A stretch of DNA of 64,000 bases from Iodidimonas muriae. Its GTDB lineage: Bacteria > Pseudomonadota > Alphaproteobacteria > Sphingomonadales > Rhodothalassiaceae. Shown piece by piece: positions 1-7,889 of this stretch; positions within the stretch are counted from its first letter, which is position 1, and every line of letters starts with the position of its first letter. Location: assembly GCF_014647255.1 (NCBI RefSeq), contig NZ_BMOV01000008.1, positions 1 to 64,000 of the forward strand, in the 5' to 3' direction. Made by a program: the position numbers and the translations under genes. The notes beneath the pieces are model-generated. The model ran no database searches. It worked only from the letters and a program-made list of their open reading frames with translations, and had not been told where the DNA came from.

Positions 1-93
1 CCTTTGCCATGGTGAATCACGTATTACAACAAATGGGAATCCCCGAATTTAATAGGTCCTGACCCTAGATTGTTATGAATTGAAGGGTCAATC

Positions 94-624
94 ATGATGA
101 TGGGTTCGGAACGCATTCTTGCTCAGGATGAAATCATCGTTTCCAAAACGGATACCAAGGGGCGCATCCTGTATGCGAACCGGACATTTTTAAGCATAGC
201 GGATTATGAGGAGCGGGAACTGCTTGATAAACCTCATAATATTATCCGGCATCCGGATATGCCGCGCACCATTTTCAAAGTGCTATGGGATCATATCCGT
301 GACGGGAAAGAGGTGTTCTCATATATCAAGAACAGCGCCAAAAACGGCGATTATTACTGGGTGTTTGCCCATGTAACGCCAACATTTGGCGAGGCTGGCC
401 GGGTGGTTGGTTATCATTCCAACCGCCGCGCCCCCGAACGTGCGGCCATCACCGATATGACCAGACTGTACCGGGAATTATGCACCGTTGAAGCGGCGCA
501 AGGCGGGCGGAAAGAAGGGCTTGCCGCCGGTGAAGGGCTTTTGAACGACAAATTGAAGGCCGCCGGTATGACGCTGGACGAGTTTGTCTTTTCCTATGCG
601 TCCGATGAACGGGCGGTTGGATGA
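94..624 (+). CDS. PAS-domain sensor protein, Aer-like
   Basis: The 176-residue protein is essentially one PAS domain (about residues 15-125). It carries the block HNIIRHPDMPR and the later KNGDYYWV, both typical of the N-terminal redox/oxygen-sensing PAS of aerotaxis receptor Aer. No HAMP, methyl-accepting, kinase or GGDEF domain follows, and no membrane segment is visible, so it is probably a cytoplasmic sensor that passes its signal to a partner. The last 50 residues are a short helical tail of unknown role. Three in-frame ATG codons stand in a row; the first is taken because AAGGG lies about 7 bases upstream. The next gene on the same strand is motA, which fits a role in motility behaviour (inference). 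The ligand (FAD, haem or none) cannot be told from the sequence. Confidence 0.8.
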   Translation: MMMGSERILAQDEIIVSKTDTKGRILYANRTFLSIADYEERELLDKPHNIIRHPDMPRTIFKVLWDHIRDGKEVFSYIKNSAKNGDYYWVFAHVTPTFGEAGRVVGYHSNRRAPERAAITDMTRLYRELCTVEAAQGGRKEGLAAGEGLLNDKLKAAGMTLDEFVFSYASDERAVG

Positions 625-805
625 GTCTTTCCAAGCGCCCGGAAAAATATTCGGGATAGGCGGGGCGGGCTTTGGAGTTTGATCCTGAATCCTTTGTATT
701 TAACCTTTCTTAAGCCTGTTTGCTGATAGTGGTGACGGCAGGAACCACTCTTGGAAGGTGGCTCTCGGTCATCTTCTGATAGGCATCTTTAAGGCAGATT
801 CGGGC

Positions 806-1675
806 ATGTTTCTTATTATCGGTTTTGTGGTCGTGCTCTTCATGGTGTTCGGCGGCTATGTGTTTGCCGGCGGCAAGATGGAGATCATCGTTCACGCACT
901 GCCATTCGAATTGATGATTATTCTCGGCGGGTCGCTCGGGGCGTTTGTGATCGCCAATTCCATGGGCGTGATCAAGAAATCTCTCAGCGGGATGGGGCGG
1001 GCCTTCAAAGGCGCAAAATGGAAACGTCAGGATTATGTGGACCTGCTCAGCCTGTTGTTCGTTTTGATCAAAACCATGCGTTCCAAAGGCGTGGTGGCCA
1101 TTGAGCAGCATATCGAAAAGCCAGAAGAATCAAAGATCTTCAATAACTTTCCCAGAATCGCTGCGGATCATCATGTGGTGGCGTTTATCGCCGATTATTT
1201 GCGCATGATGACCATGAATTTCGAAGATCCTCATCAGATGGAAGATGCCATGGATCAGGATCTGGAGCGCCATCATGCAGAAGAGCATGAACCTCAACAT
1301 GCGCTTCAAACCATGGCCGATGGCTTGCCCGCCGTGGGGATCGTGGCGGCGGTGTTGGGGATCATCAAAACCATGGCCGCCATTAACGAGCCGGTCGAAG
1401 TGCTCGGGCGGATGGTGGGGGGCGCTTTGGTTGGCACCTTCTTGGGAATTTTCCTGTCTTATTTGATGGTTGCGCCCATTGCGGGGCGTTTCGGGCAGGT
1501 GCTTAATGAAGAAAGCCAGTTCTTCAATATCATCAAAACAGTGCTGATTTCGCATTTGCATGGGAATGCCCCACAGATTTCCGTTGAAATCGGGCGGCGC
1601 AATGTACCTGCCCAGCATCAGCCAGACTTTGCTGAACTGGAAGATGCGCTGGCCGAATTGCCGCCAGATCTTTAA
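806..1675 (+). CDS. motA: flagellar motor stator protein MotA
   Basis: MotA forms the proton channel of the flagellar stator with MotB. The 289-residue protein opens with MFLIIGFVVVLFMVFGGYVF, the standard MotA first helix, which is why the ATG at 806 is preferred over an in-frame GTG at 758. Four membrane segments can be seen: two near the N-terminus and two around residues 180-240. The cytoplasmic loop carries the charged stretch AKWKRQDYVDLLSLLF. The third helix contains DGLPAVGIVAAVLGI, with the proline that matches E. coli Pro173, and the fourth contains GGALVGTFLGIFLSYL. Length is normal for the family. motB is not downstream but lies at 13,995 on the other strand. Separate motA and motB loci are also known in Caulobacter. 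Confidence 0.95.
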   Translation: MFLIIGFVVVLFMVFGGYVFAGGKMEIIVHALPFELMIILGGSLGAFVIANSMGVIKKSLSGMGRAFKGAKWKRQDYVDLLSLLFVLIKTMRSKGVVAIEQHIEKPEESKIFNNFPRIAADHHVVAFIADYLRMMTMNFEDPHQMEDAMDQDLERHHAEEHEPQHALQTMADGLPAVGIVAAVLGIIKTMAAINEPVEVLGRMVGGALVGTFLGIFLSYLMVAPIAGRFGQVLNEESQFFNIIKTVLISHLHGNAPQISVEIGRRNVPAQHQPDFAELEDALAELPPDL

Positions 1676-1793
1676 ACTGGGCTTTTGGGTGCAGGCCAAC
1701 GCAACCACGCCATGATATGCGACTGGGGAAAAAAGCGCGCAGGGCTTGCGCTTTCCCTTGTCCAAATCGCTGCAGCGCAATAGTCTGCACGGC

Positions 1794-2918
1794 ATGAGCA
1801 CACAGACATTCCGTATCGGTATTTTGGGCGCATCGGGCTATACCGGTGCCGACCTTGTTCGCATTCTTTCCGTCCATCCCAATATAGAGATTTCGTTGCT
1901 GGTGGCGGGCCGCAGTGCCGGGCGCCCATTGGGCGACGTGTTCCCCCATCTTGGGCATCTGGGGTTGCCGGATCTGATTGGTCTGGATGAGGTGGAATGG
2001 CCAGCGCTGGATCTGGATCTGGTATTTTGCGCCTTGCCGCATGCCACCACGCAAGAAGTGGTGAAGGGCTTGCTGCATGCAACCGGCCACAGCTTGCTGG
2101 ATGAAATGCTGATTGAACGGCGCGAAGATCTGGTGTCGGCAGTGCGCCGGGATATCAAGATTGTTGATCTGTCGGCTGATTTCCGCCTTGAAGATCCCGA
2201 TAGCTACGAAACATGGTATGGCCGCGCCCATCAGGCTCCGGAATTTCAAAGCGCCGCTGTTTATGGGCTGACGGAATTTAACCGCGATGCGGTACGTGGG
2301 GCGGCGCTTGTTGCCTGTCCGGGCTGTTATCCCACCGCGGCCTTGCTGGCTTTGTTACCGATTGTGGGGGCACAAGCCATCGACGCATCTGACATTATTA
2401 TCGATGCCAAATCGGGGGTTACAGGGGGCGGACGCAGCTTGAAGGAATCGATGCTGTTTTGCGAGGTGGCGGAAGCCATGCACCCCTACGGTATCGGTCA
2501 TCATCGCCATATGCCGGAAATGGAACAGGAACTGGCAAAACGGGCAGGCCAAGAGGTGGGGCTGAGCTTTACACCGCATTTGGTTCCGATGAATCGCGGC
2601 GAGCTGGAAACCATTTATGTGCGCTTGGCCAAGGGGCAAAGCGCGGATAATTTGCGCGATATTTTGGCAGACCGTTATGCCAAGGAACCCTTTGTCCGAG
2701 TGCTGGACCCCGGTGTTGCGCCGGCCACGCGCCATGTGCGCGGGTCGAATTTATGCGTGCTCAATGTATTTGAAGACCGTATTCCGGGCCGCGCGATCAT
2801 TGTGGCTGCCATTGATAATCTGGTGAAGGGATCATCGGGGCAGGCGGTGCAGAATATGAATTTGATGCTGGGTCTGCCGGAAACCACCGGTTTGATGCAG
2901 GCACCGCTTTTCCCTTGA
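1794..2918 (+). CDS. argC: N-acetyl-gamma-glutamyl-phosphate reductase
   Basis: This enzyme is the NADPH-dependent third step of arginine biosynthesis, reducing N-acetylglutamyl phosphate to the semialdehyde. The N-terminus has the nucleotide-binding loop GILGASGYTGADLVRIL, and the catalytic cysteine lies in LVACPGCYPTAALL. VDLSADFRLEDP and GHHRHMPEMEQEL are further family blocks. The start at ATG 1794 gives MSTQTFRIGILG, the normal family N-terminus. At 374 residues it is about 20-25 longer than the usual type-1 enzyme, because an extra segment (about residues 97-118) sits between the ALPHATTQEVV block and VDLSADFRL. The reading frame is intact. It lies between motA and a carbonic-anhydrase-like gene, with no other arginine gene in view. 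Confidence 0.95.
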   Translation: MSTQTFRIGILGASGYTGADLVRILSVHPNIEISLLVAGRSAGRPLGDVFPHLGHLGLPDLIGLDEVEWPALDLDLVFCALPHATTQEVVKGLLHATGHSLLDEMLIERREDLVSAVRRDIKIVDLSADFRLEDPDSYETWYGRAHQAPEFQSAAVYGLTEFNRDAVRGAALVACPGCYPTAALLALLPIVGAQAIDASDIIIDAKSGVTGGGRSLKESMLFCEVAEAMHPYGIGHHRHMPEMEQELAKRAGQEVGLSFTPHLVPMNRGELETIYVRLAKGQSADNLRDILADRYAKEPFVRVLDPGVAPATRHVRGSNLCVLNVFEDRIPGRAIIVAAIDNLVKGSSGQAVQNMNLMLGLPETTGLMQAPLFP

Positions 2919-2946
2919 TCCTCTTAAGAACGGGACTGTTTTGCAG

Positions 2947-3507
2947 ATGACCAATCATGGTGGTGGCACGCTTTTGCCGTTTCGGGGCATCTGCCCACAG
3001 CTTGCCGATGATGTCTATGTGGCACCGGGGGCGCGGATCATTGGTGATGTGGAAATTGGCGCAGGGTCGTCTATCTGGTTCAATTGCGTTTTACGGGGGG
3101 ATGTGAACAGCATTCGCGTGGGGCAAGGCAGCAATATTCAAGATGGCACGGTGGTGCATGTGTCGCGCAAAACCCATCCCACCCATATCGGCAATGATGT
3201 GTTGATCGGGCATATGGCGATGATCCATGGGTGCAGCTTGCAAGATCGCAGCTTTGTCGGGCTGTCATCCATTGTGATGGATGGCTGCGTGATTGAGGAA
3301 GATGGCATGCTGGCGGCGGGGTCGTTGCTCTCGCCGGGTAAATATATTGGCGCAAAAGAATTATGGATGGGCCGTCCGGCGCGTCGGGTTCGGGTGCTGG
3401 AAGATGCGGAAATCGCCGCTTATCGCCAAGGAGTTCTGGGCTATGCGGAATTGGCGCAGGTCTATTTGTCCGAAGCGCAGCGACGGGATGGCAAGGACGC
3501 ACAATGA
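2947..3507 (+). CDS. gamma carbonic anhydrase family protein (left-handed beta-helix)
   Basis: The protein is made of hexapeptide repeats of the left-handed parallel beta-helix (VYVAPGARIIGDVEIGAG and following turns), as in YrdA, PaaY and gamma-class carbonic anhydrases. Histidines that could bind zinc between subunits are present in VVHVSRKTHPTHIG and IGHMAMIHGC. Length (186 residues) is normal. The family includes true carbonic anhydrases, thioesterase-like PaaY and many proteins of unknown role, so the reaction is not assigned. ATG 2947 is chosen over the in-frame TTG six bases upstream. Its stop overlaps the next start as ATGA, so the two are translationally coupled. The neighbour resembles a complex I assembly factor, and gamma-carbonic-anhydrase proteins are complex I components in plant mitochondria. 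That is only a suggestive link. Confidence 0.85.
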   Translation: MTNHGGGTLLPFRGICPQLADDVYVAPGARIIGDVEIGAGSSIWFNCVLRGDVNSIRVGQGSNIQDGTVVHVSRKTHPTHIGNDVLIGHMAMIHGCSLQDRSFVGLSSIVMDGCVIEEDGMLAAGSLLSPGKYIGAKELWMGRPARRVRVLEDAEIAAYRQGVLGYAELAQVYLSEAQRRDGKDAQ

Positions 3508-4370
3508 CCGAAGCCGTGCCGCAAGCCAAAACGCAAGGCCTGAGCGCTTGTGCTGAAATTGTGCGTGACCACGATCATGATCGCTGGCTGACATTGCTGT
3601 TCGCCGCGCCCCATATGCGCGAGGATCTGGCGGCGCTTTATGCCTTCGCCCATGAAATCGGCAAAACCCGCGAACGGGTGTCCGAGCCGATGATGGGAGA
3701 AATCCGCCTGCAATGGTGGCGCGAAAGCATTGAAGGAATTTATGACGGCCTTGCGCGTAAACATCCGGTGGTGGCGGGCTTGGCAGATTTGGTGGCACGC
3801 CATAAGCCGGACCGGTCGGTGTTTATCGACCTGATCGATGCCCGCGCCGCTGAACTTTATGATGAAGGCCCGGTGGATTTTGACGGGCTTTTGGCCTATG
3901 CGGATCAAACCGGCGGGGCGTTGAACCGGATGGCCGCTTTTTTGTGCGGTGCGCGGGACGATGCGCATTTATCGGCAGCCCATGCTGTGGGGCGGGCCTG
4001 GGCTTTGACCGGAATTTTGCGGGCGCTGGCTTTTCAGGCGGCCATGCAGCGCATTACGCTTCCCAAAGATGCGCTGGAAGAGGCGGGCATTGCTCCTGAA
4101 AGTCTTTATCGCGGCCAGTTCTCACCGGACATGATCCCCATCATTCGGCGTATTGCCAATGCGGCGCAAAAAGCCATTCGTAAAGCCCAAATACAAAATG
4201 GCAGCTATCCTGCCCAGGCGCGTAGCCCCATGCTGCTGGCGGTGCTGGCCCGCGATTATCTTGATCGTTTGGCCCATGCGGGGGATGATCCTTTTGCGGC
4301 GCCTTTCGATCGCGGGGCGTTGACCCGTCAACTCAAGCTGTTCTGGGCCGTGTTGCGGGGCCGGTTTTAG
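3504..4370 (+). CDS. squalene/phytoene synthase-family protein, NDUFAF6-like
   Basis: The 288-residue protein has the all-helical squalene/phytoene synthase fold, with the signature GEIRLQWWRESIEGIYDG and, further on, ALNRMAAFLCGA. The first aspartate-rich motif of real prenyl synthases (DxxxD) is replaced by RERVSEP. This matches the mitochondrial complex I assembly factor NDUFAF6 and its alphaproteobacterial relatives rather than a catalytic synthase. A role in respiratory complex I assembly is therefore inferred, not shown. The start at 3504 overlaps the previous stop (ATGA) and gives MTEAVPQ. No carotenoid or hopanoid genes lie nearby, which also speaks against a terpene pathway. Confidence 0.85.
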   Translation: MTEAVPQAKTQGLSACAEIVRDHDHDRWLTLLFAAPHMREDLAALYAFAHEIGKTRERVSEPMMGEIRLQWWRESIEGIYDGLARKHPVVAGLADLVARHKPDRSVFIDLIDARAAELYDEGPVDFDGLLAYADQTGGALNRMAAFLCGARDDAHLSAAHAVGRAWALTGILRALAFQAAMQRITLPKDALEEAGIAPESLYRGQFSPDMIPIIRRIANAAQKAIRKAQIQNGSYPAQARSPMLLAVLARDYLDRLAHAGDDPFAAPFDRGALTRQLKLFWAVLRGRF

Positions 4371-4466
4371 GGGCTTTGTCGCCCATATTACGGATTTGGA
4401 AAAATTGCTTGAGAGATATGATTCTTAGGCTGTCGCAATGCGCTTTGAGGCTGTTATAGTTGGCAT

Positions 4467-6716
4467 ATGAGTACAGAACCCACATCCGATCATATCATTG
4501 AAACCTCGTTCGACACCGCATTGTCAGAGCGTTATCTGGCCTATGCTTTGTCAACGATCATGTCCCGCTCATTGCCCGATGTGCGCGATGGCTTGAAGCC
4601 TGTGCATCGCCGCTTGCTATATGCCATGCGGCTTTTGAAGCTGGACCCCGGCACCGGTTATAAAAAATGCGCCCGCGTGGTGGGGGATGTGATCGGTAAA
4701 TATCATCCCCATGGGGATCAGGCGGTTTATGATGCGCTGGTGCGGCTGGCCCAGCATTTTGCGGTGCGTTATCCGCTGATCGACGGGCAGGGCAATTTCG
4801 GCAATGTGGATGGCGATAATCCCGCTGCCATGCGTTATACCGAAGCCCGCATGACCGCTATTGCCGCCACCTTGATGGAGGGGCTGGACGAAGATGCCGT
4901 TGATTTTCGCCGTACCTATGACGGGGAAGAAGAAGAGCCGGTGGTGTTCCCCGGTGCCTTTCCCAATCTGTTGGCCAATGGGGCGGCGGGGATTGCGGTG
5001 GGCATGGCCACATCCATTCCCCCGCATAATGCCGGTGAACTGATCGATGCCCTGCAATTGCTGATAGAAGCACGGTTGGGGCGGCGCGGTCCGGTGACGG
5101 ATGAAGAATTGGTGGATCGGGTGCCCGGCCCGGATTTTCCCACCGGCGGTATCATTGTGGAACCCCGTGAAAGCATCGCCCAGGCCTATCGCACGGGGCG
5201 TGGCGCTTTTCGTACCCGTGCCCGCTGGGAACGGGAAGATATCGGCCACGGAACATGGCAGATCGTGGTCACGGAAATTCCGTATCAGGTGGCAAAGTCC
5301 AAGCTGATCGAGAAAATCGCCGAATTGATCAATGACAAGAAATTGCCCATTCTGGCGGATGTGCGCGATGAATCCACCGAAGATATCCGGCTGGTTCTAG
5401 AACCGAAAAGCCGCAATGTGGAACCGCAGATTCTGATGGAGAGCTTGTTCAAGCTCACCGATCTGGAGGTGCGCGCCTCGCTCAATCTCAATGTCATTGA
5501 TCTGGATGGTGCGCCGCGTGTTCTTTCCTTGGGGCAGGCGCTGGAAGCGTTTTTGGATCATCAGCTGGATGTTTTGAAACGCCGTACGCGCTATCGTCTG
5601 GAAAAAATCGCCCATAGGCTTGAGGTGCTGGATGGCTATCTCAAGGCCTATCTCAATCTGGATGAAGTGATCCGCATTATCCGCGAAGAAGACCATCCCA
5701 AAGCGGAGTTGATGCGCACATTTTCTCTTAATGATGTGCAGGCAGAAGCCATTTTGAATATGCGGCTGCGGTCTTTGCGCAAGCTGGAAGAAATGGAAAT
5801 CCGTACCGAGCATGAAAAGCTCAGCGCGGAACAGGCGCAGCTCAATGGCTTGTTGGCTTCATCGGAACGCCAATGGATATCGGTTGGGGAAAAACTCTCA
5901 GGCATAAAAGATCGTTTCGGTTCCGATACAATTGAAGGCCGCCGCCGCTCCGGCTTTGGTGAAGCTCCGATATTGGATGTGGTGCCCATGGAAGCGATGA
6001 TCGAACGCGAGCCGGTGACGGTGGTGTGTTCGCGTCGTGGCTGGTTGCGGGCATTGAAAGGGCATATGGCGCCCGATAGCGTGCTGAATTTCAAGGAAGG
6101 CGATGAAGAACGCTTCCGCTTCCATGCCTATACCACCGATAAGATTTTCGCCTTCACGTCCCTTGGCCGGATGCACACGCTGCCTGCGGACAAACTGCCC
6201 GGCGGGCGCGGCCATGGAGAGGCCTTGCGGCTTTTGGTGGATCTGGATGGGGAAGAAGAGATCGTTGCCCTGATGCCCTATAAAGCGGGAAGCGAATTGC
6301 TGCTGGCCTCATCGGAAGGGCGGGGCTTTCGGGCCGAGGCGGATAAGGCTGTGGCCTCTACCCGTAGCGGCAAGCAATTGATGAATGTGGGCAAGGGCGC
6401 GCGGGCCACCCATTGTCTGGTTGTTGAAGGCGATACCGTTGCCATTATTGGCGAGAACCGTAAGCTTTTGCTGTTCCCTGTGGAAGAACTGCCGGTGATG
6501 GCACGCGGACGCGGTGTGATGCTGCAACGTTATAAGGATGGCGGCATGGCCGACATTCGGTTGCTGAATGCTGCGGAAGGGCTGAGCTGGCCTATGGGGG
6601 GGACGCAAGGCCGCACCCGCACGGAGCCGGATATCGCCTTGTGGCTTGGAAAACGCGCAGGCTCCGGCCGCCTGCCGCCCACAGGCTTCCCAAGAAGCAA
6701 TCGTTTTAGTGGCTAG
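4467..6716 (+). CDS. parC: DNA topoisomerase IV subunit A
   Basis: ParC cuts and reseals DNA to unlink daughter chromosomes, working with ParE. The 749-residue protein has the GyrA/ParC N-terminal domain with [17 protein letters not shown], the helix-turn-helix [20 protein letters not shown] and the catalytic tyrosine at about residue 124 in [10 protein letters not shown]. The beta-pinwheel C-terminal domain (about 500-730) is short, and no GyrA-box (QRRGGKG) is evident, so ParC rather than GyrA is called. The residue equivalent to E. coli ParC Ser80 is Gln85. A strong hairpin terminator follows directly. The start lacks a clear Shine-Dalgarno; GAGG is about 16 bases away. Confidence 0.95.
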   Translation: MSTEPTSDHIIETSFDTALSERYLAYALSTIMSRSLPDVRDGLKPVHRRLLYAMRLLKLDPGTGYKKCARVVGDVIGKYHPHGDQAVYDALVRLAQHFAVRYPLIDGQGNFGNVDGDNPAAMRYTEARMTAIAATLMEGLDEDAVDFRRTYDGEEEEPVVFPGAFPNLLANGAAGIAVGMATSIPPHNAGELIDALQLLIEARLGRRGPVTDEELVDRVPGPDFPTGGIIVEPRESIAQAYRTGRGAFRTRARWEREDIGHGTWQIVVTEIPYQVAKSKLIEKIAELINDKKLPILADVRDESTEDIRLVLEPKSRNVEPQILMESLFKLTDLEVRASLNLNVIDLDGAPRVLSLGQALEAFLDHQLDVLKRRTRYRLEKIAHRLEVLDGYLKAYLNLDEVIRIIREEDHPKAELMRTFSLNDVQAEAILNMRLRSLRKLEEMEIRTEHEKLSAEQAQLNGLLASSERQWISVGEKLSGIKDRFGSDTIEGRRRSGFGEAPILDVVPMEAMIEREPVTVVCSRRGWLRALKGHMAPDSVLNFKEGDEERFRFHAYTTDKIFAFTSLGRMHTLPADKLPGGRGHGEALRLLVDLDGEEEIVALMPYKAGSELLLASSEGRGFRAEADKAVASTRSGKQLMNVGKGARATHCLVVEGDTVAIIGENRKLLLFPVEELPVMARGRGVMLQRYKDGGMADIRLLNAAEGLSWPMGGTQGRTRTEPDIALWLGKRAGSGRLPPTGFPRSNRFSG

Positions 6717-6727
6717 GAAAGATATGG

Positions 6728-6754
6728 GCCCCGGCGGTTTCGTCGGGGCTTTTT
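6728..6754 (+). terminator. rho-independent terminator of parC
   Basis: GCCCCG at 6728-6733 and CGGGGC at 6744-6749 form a perfect 6-bp GC stem with a 10-base loop, followed by five T. It lies 11 bases after the parC stop and between convergent genes. Confidence 0.85.
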
Positions 6755-6765
6755 AAAGCCAAGGC

Positions 6766-7488
6766 TCAGGCAAGCGAAATGGCGCTGCCATGCTCTAGAT
6801 CAAGCATATGTGCGGCACTTCCCTGGGTGACAGCGATTTCTGCCAAACCGCAGGAATTGGCGTACCAAAAGGCCATGCCGGGGGGATGATCCGTAAAGGT
6901 GCGCCCCCGCGGCAAGCGCTTGCCCCCCACCATCAGACAGCGATCCCCCAACCGGTCCGCATTGATGCCGGTCATGGCATTTCCATAATGGTCAATATAA
7001 ATGATGCGGCCCAGATCATCGGGCCAATCGCCGCCGGGCATGGGATCTTTCAATTCCTCTAGGGGCAGCGTTTCCCCCATGGCCAAAGTGGCGGCGGCAG
7101 GGGCAAATAGATCGCGGCCATGAAAGGATGCGGACAGCCGCACCGGCGCGCGGGTCAGGCGATAGACCGCACGATGTTCCTGCGCGCGGCGGAGCACCAT
7201 TTCAAATAATCCATTGCCGGGGCCGATAAATTTCCGTCCATCGGCTTCCACCATCACCGGCGGGCGTGGGCCGCCCACACCGGGGTCCACCACCGCGCAG
7301 ATGACGGCATCCCACGCCAGATCGTCCACAAGGCTTGCCAAAAGATAGGAGGCGGCTTGCGGAGAAAAGGTGGGGGCATCATGCATCAGGTCGATAATGG
7401 GAATATTCGGGGCGCGCTGGGCAAGAACCGCTTTCATCTGCCCCACATAAGGGCCATTCCAGCCGAAATCGGTAAAAAGAACGATCAT
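6766..7488 (-). CDS. SAM hydroxide adenosyltransferase (DUF62 family)
   Basis: This family, related to fluorinase and chlorinase SalL, splits S-adenosylmethionine with hydroxide to give adenosine and methionine. The N-terminus has LFTDFGWNGPYVGQMKAVL and the core has VVDPGVGGPRPP followed by FIGPGNGLFEMVL. The Asp, Arg and His of the family triad can be placed in VDPGVG, GGPRPP and SFHGRDLFAP. At 240 residues the length is normal. It has none of the fluorinase-specific insertion that I can recognise, so the ordinary hydrolase is called. It is convergent with parC and stands alone. The physiological role of this family is poorly understood. Confidence 0.88.
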   Translation of the reverse strand: MIVLFTDFGWNGPYVGQMKAVLAQRAPNIPIIDLMHDAPTFSPQAASYLLASLVDDLAWDAVICAVVDPGVGGPRPPVMVEADGRKFIGPGNGLFEMVLRRAQEHRAVYRLTRAPVRLSASFHGRDLFAPAAATLAMGETLPLEELKDPMPGGDWPDDLGRIIYIDHYGNAMTGINADRLGDRCLMVGGKRLPRGRTFTDHPPGMAFWYANSCGLAEIAVTQGSAAHMLDLEHGSAISLA

Positions 7489-7606
7489 AAGGCACTGCCG
7501 AATAGTGGTTTAAGCCTTGAAATATCCAAAGGGAAACGGGCGCTCGCAAAGCCAAAGACGCAAAGGAGCATTCCCATGTTCCGATAGGTTTCCCAAGGCC
7601 GCGTCT

Positions 7607-7807
7607 TCAAGCGACGCTGCGCGCTGCCCGCACCATATCAAGCGATGGGCGGTCAGATGCTGTGCCGCTTGGTTGTAAAAGCGCCTCGGCTTCCACAGCC
7701 GTGAGTCCCGAACGGATCACGATGTCCGTCAGGCTATCGCCGCCTTCCAGGGCGTCGGTTGGTTCTGTGACCGGATCTGTGTGCTTGCGTCGAAAGATTT
7801 TGAGCAT
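7607..7807 (-). CDS. small hypothetical protein, 66 aa
   Basis: I do not recognise this protein. It is supported by a near-perfect ribosome-binding site (AGGGAGG, 5 bases before the ATG on the minus strand) rather than by homology. The sequence starts with a basic stretch, MLKIFRRKH, then an acidic middle and a short segment (GDSLTDIVIRSGLTAVEAEALL) that could fold as a helix pair. There is no signal peptide or membrane helix. It lies alone between the DUF62 gene and the TRAP operon, with about 80 bases on its upstream side. Confidence 0.5.
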   Translation of the reverse strand: MLKIFRRKHTDPVTEPTDALEGGDSLTDIVIRSGLTAVEAEALLQPSGTASDRPSLDMVRAARSVA

Positions 7808-7889
7808 TTTTGCCTCCCTATATGCTCATATTATCGCGTATTTGTGACAAATAGGTGTCAAAAATATCACGCAGCCACAATATCTTGGG

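Noticed and set aside
3504-4370. A carotenoid or hopanoid synthase
   Set aside because: The first aspartate-rich catalytic motif is missing and no terpene genes are adjacent.
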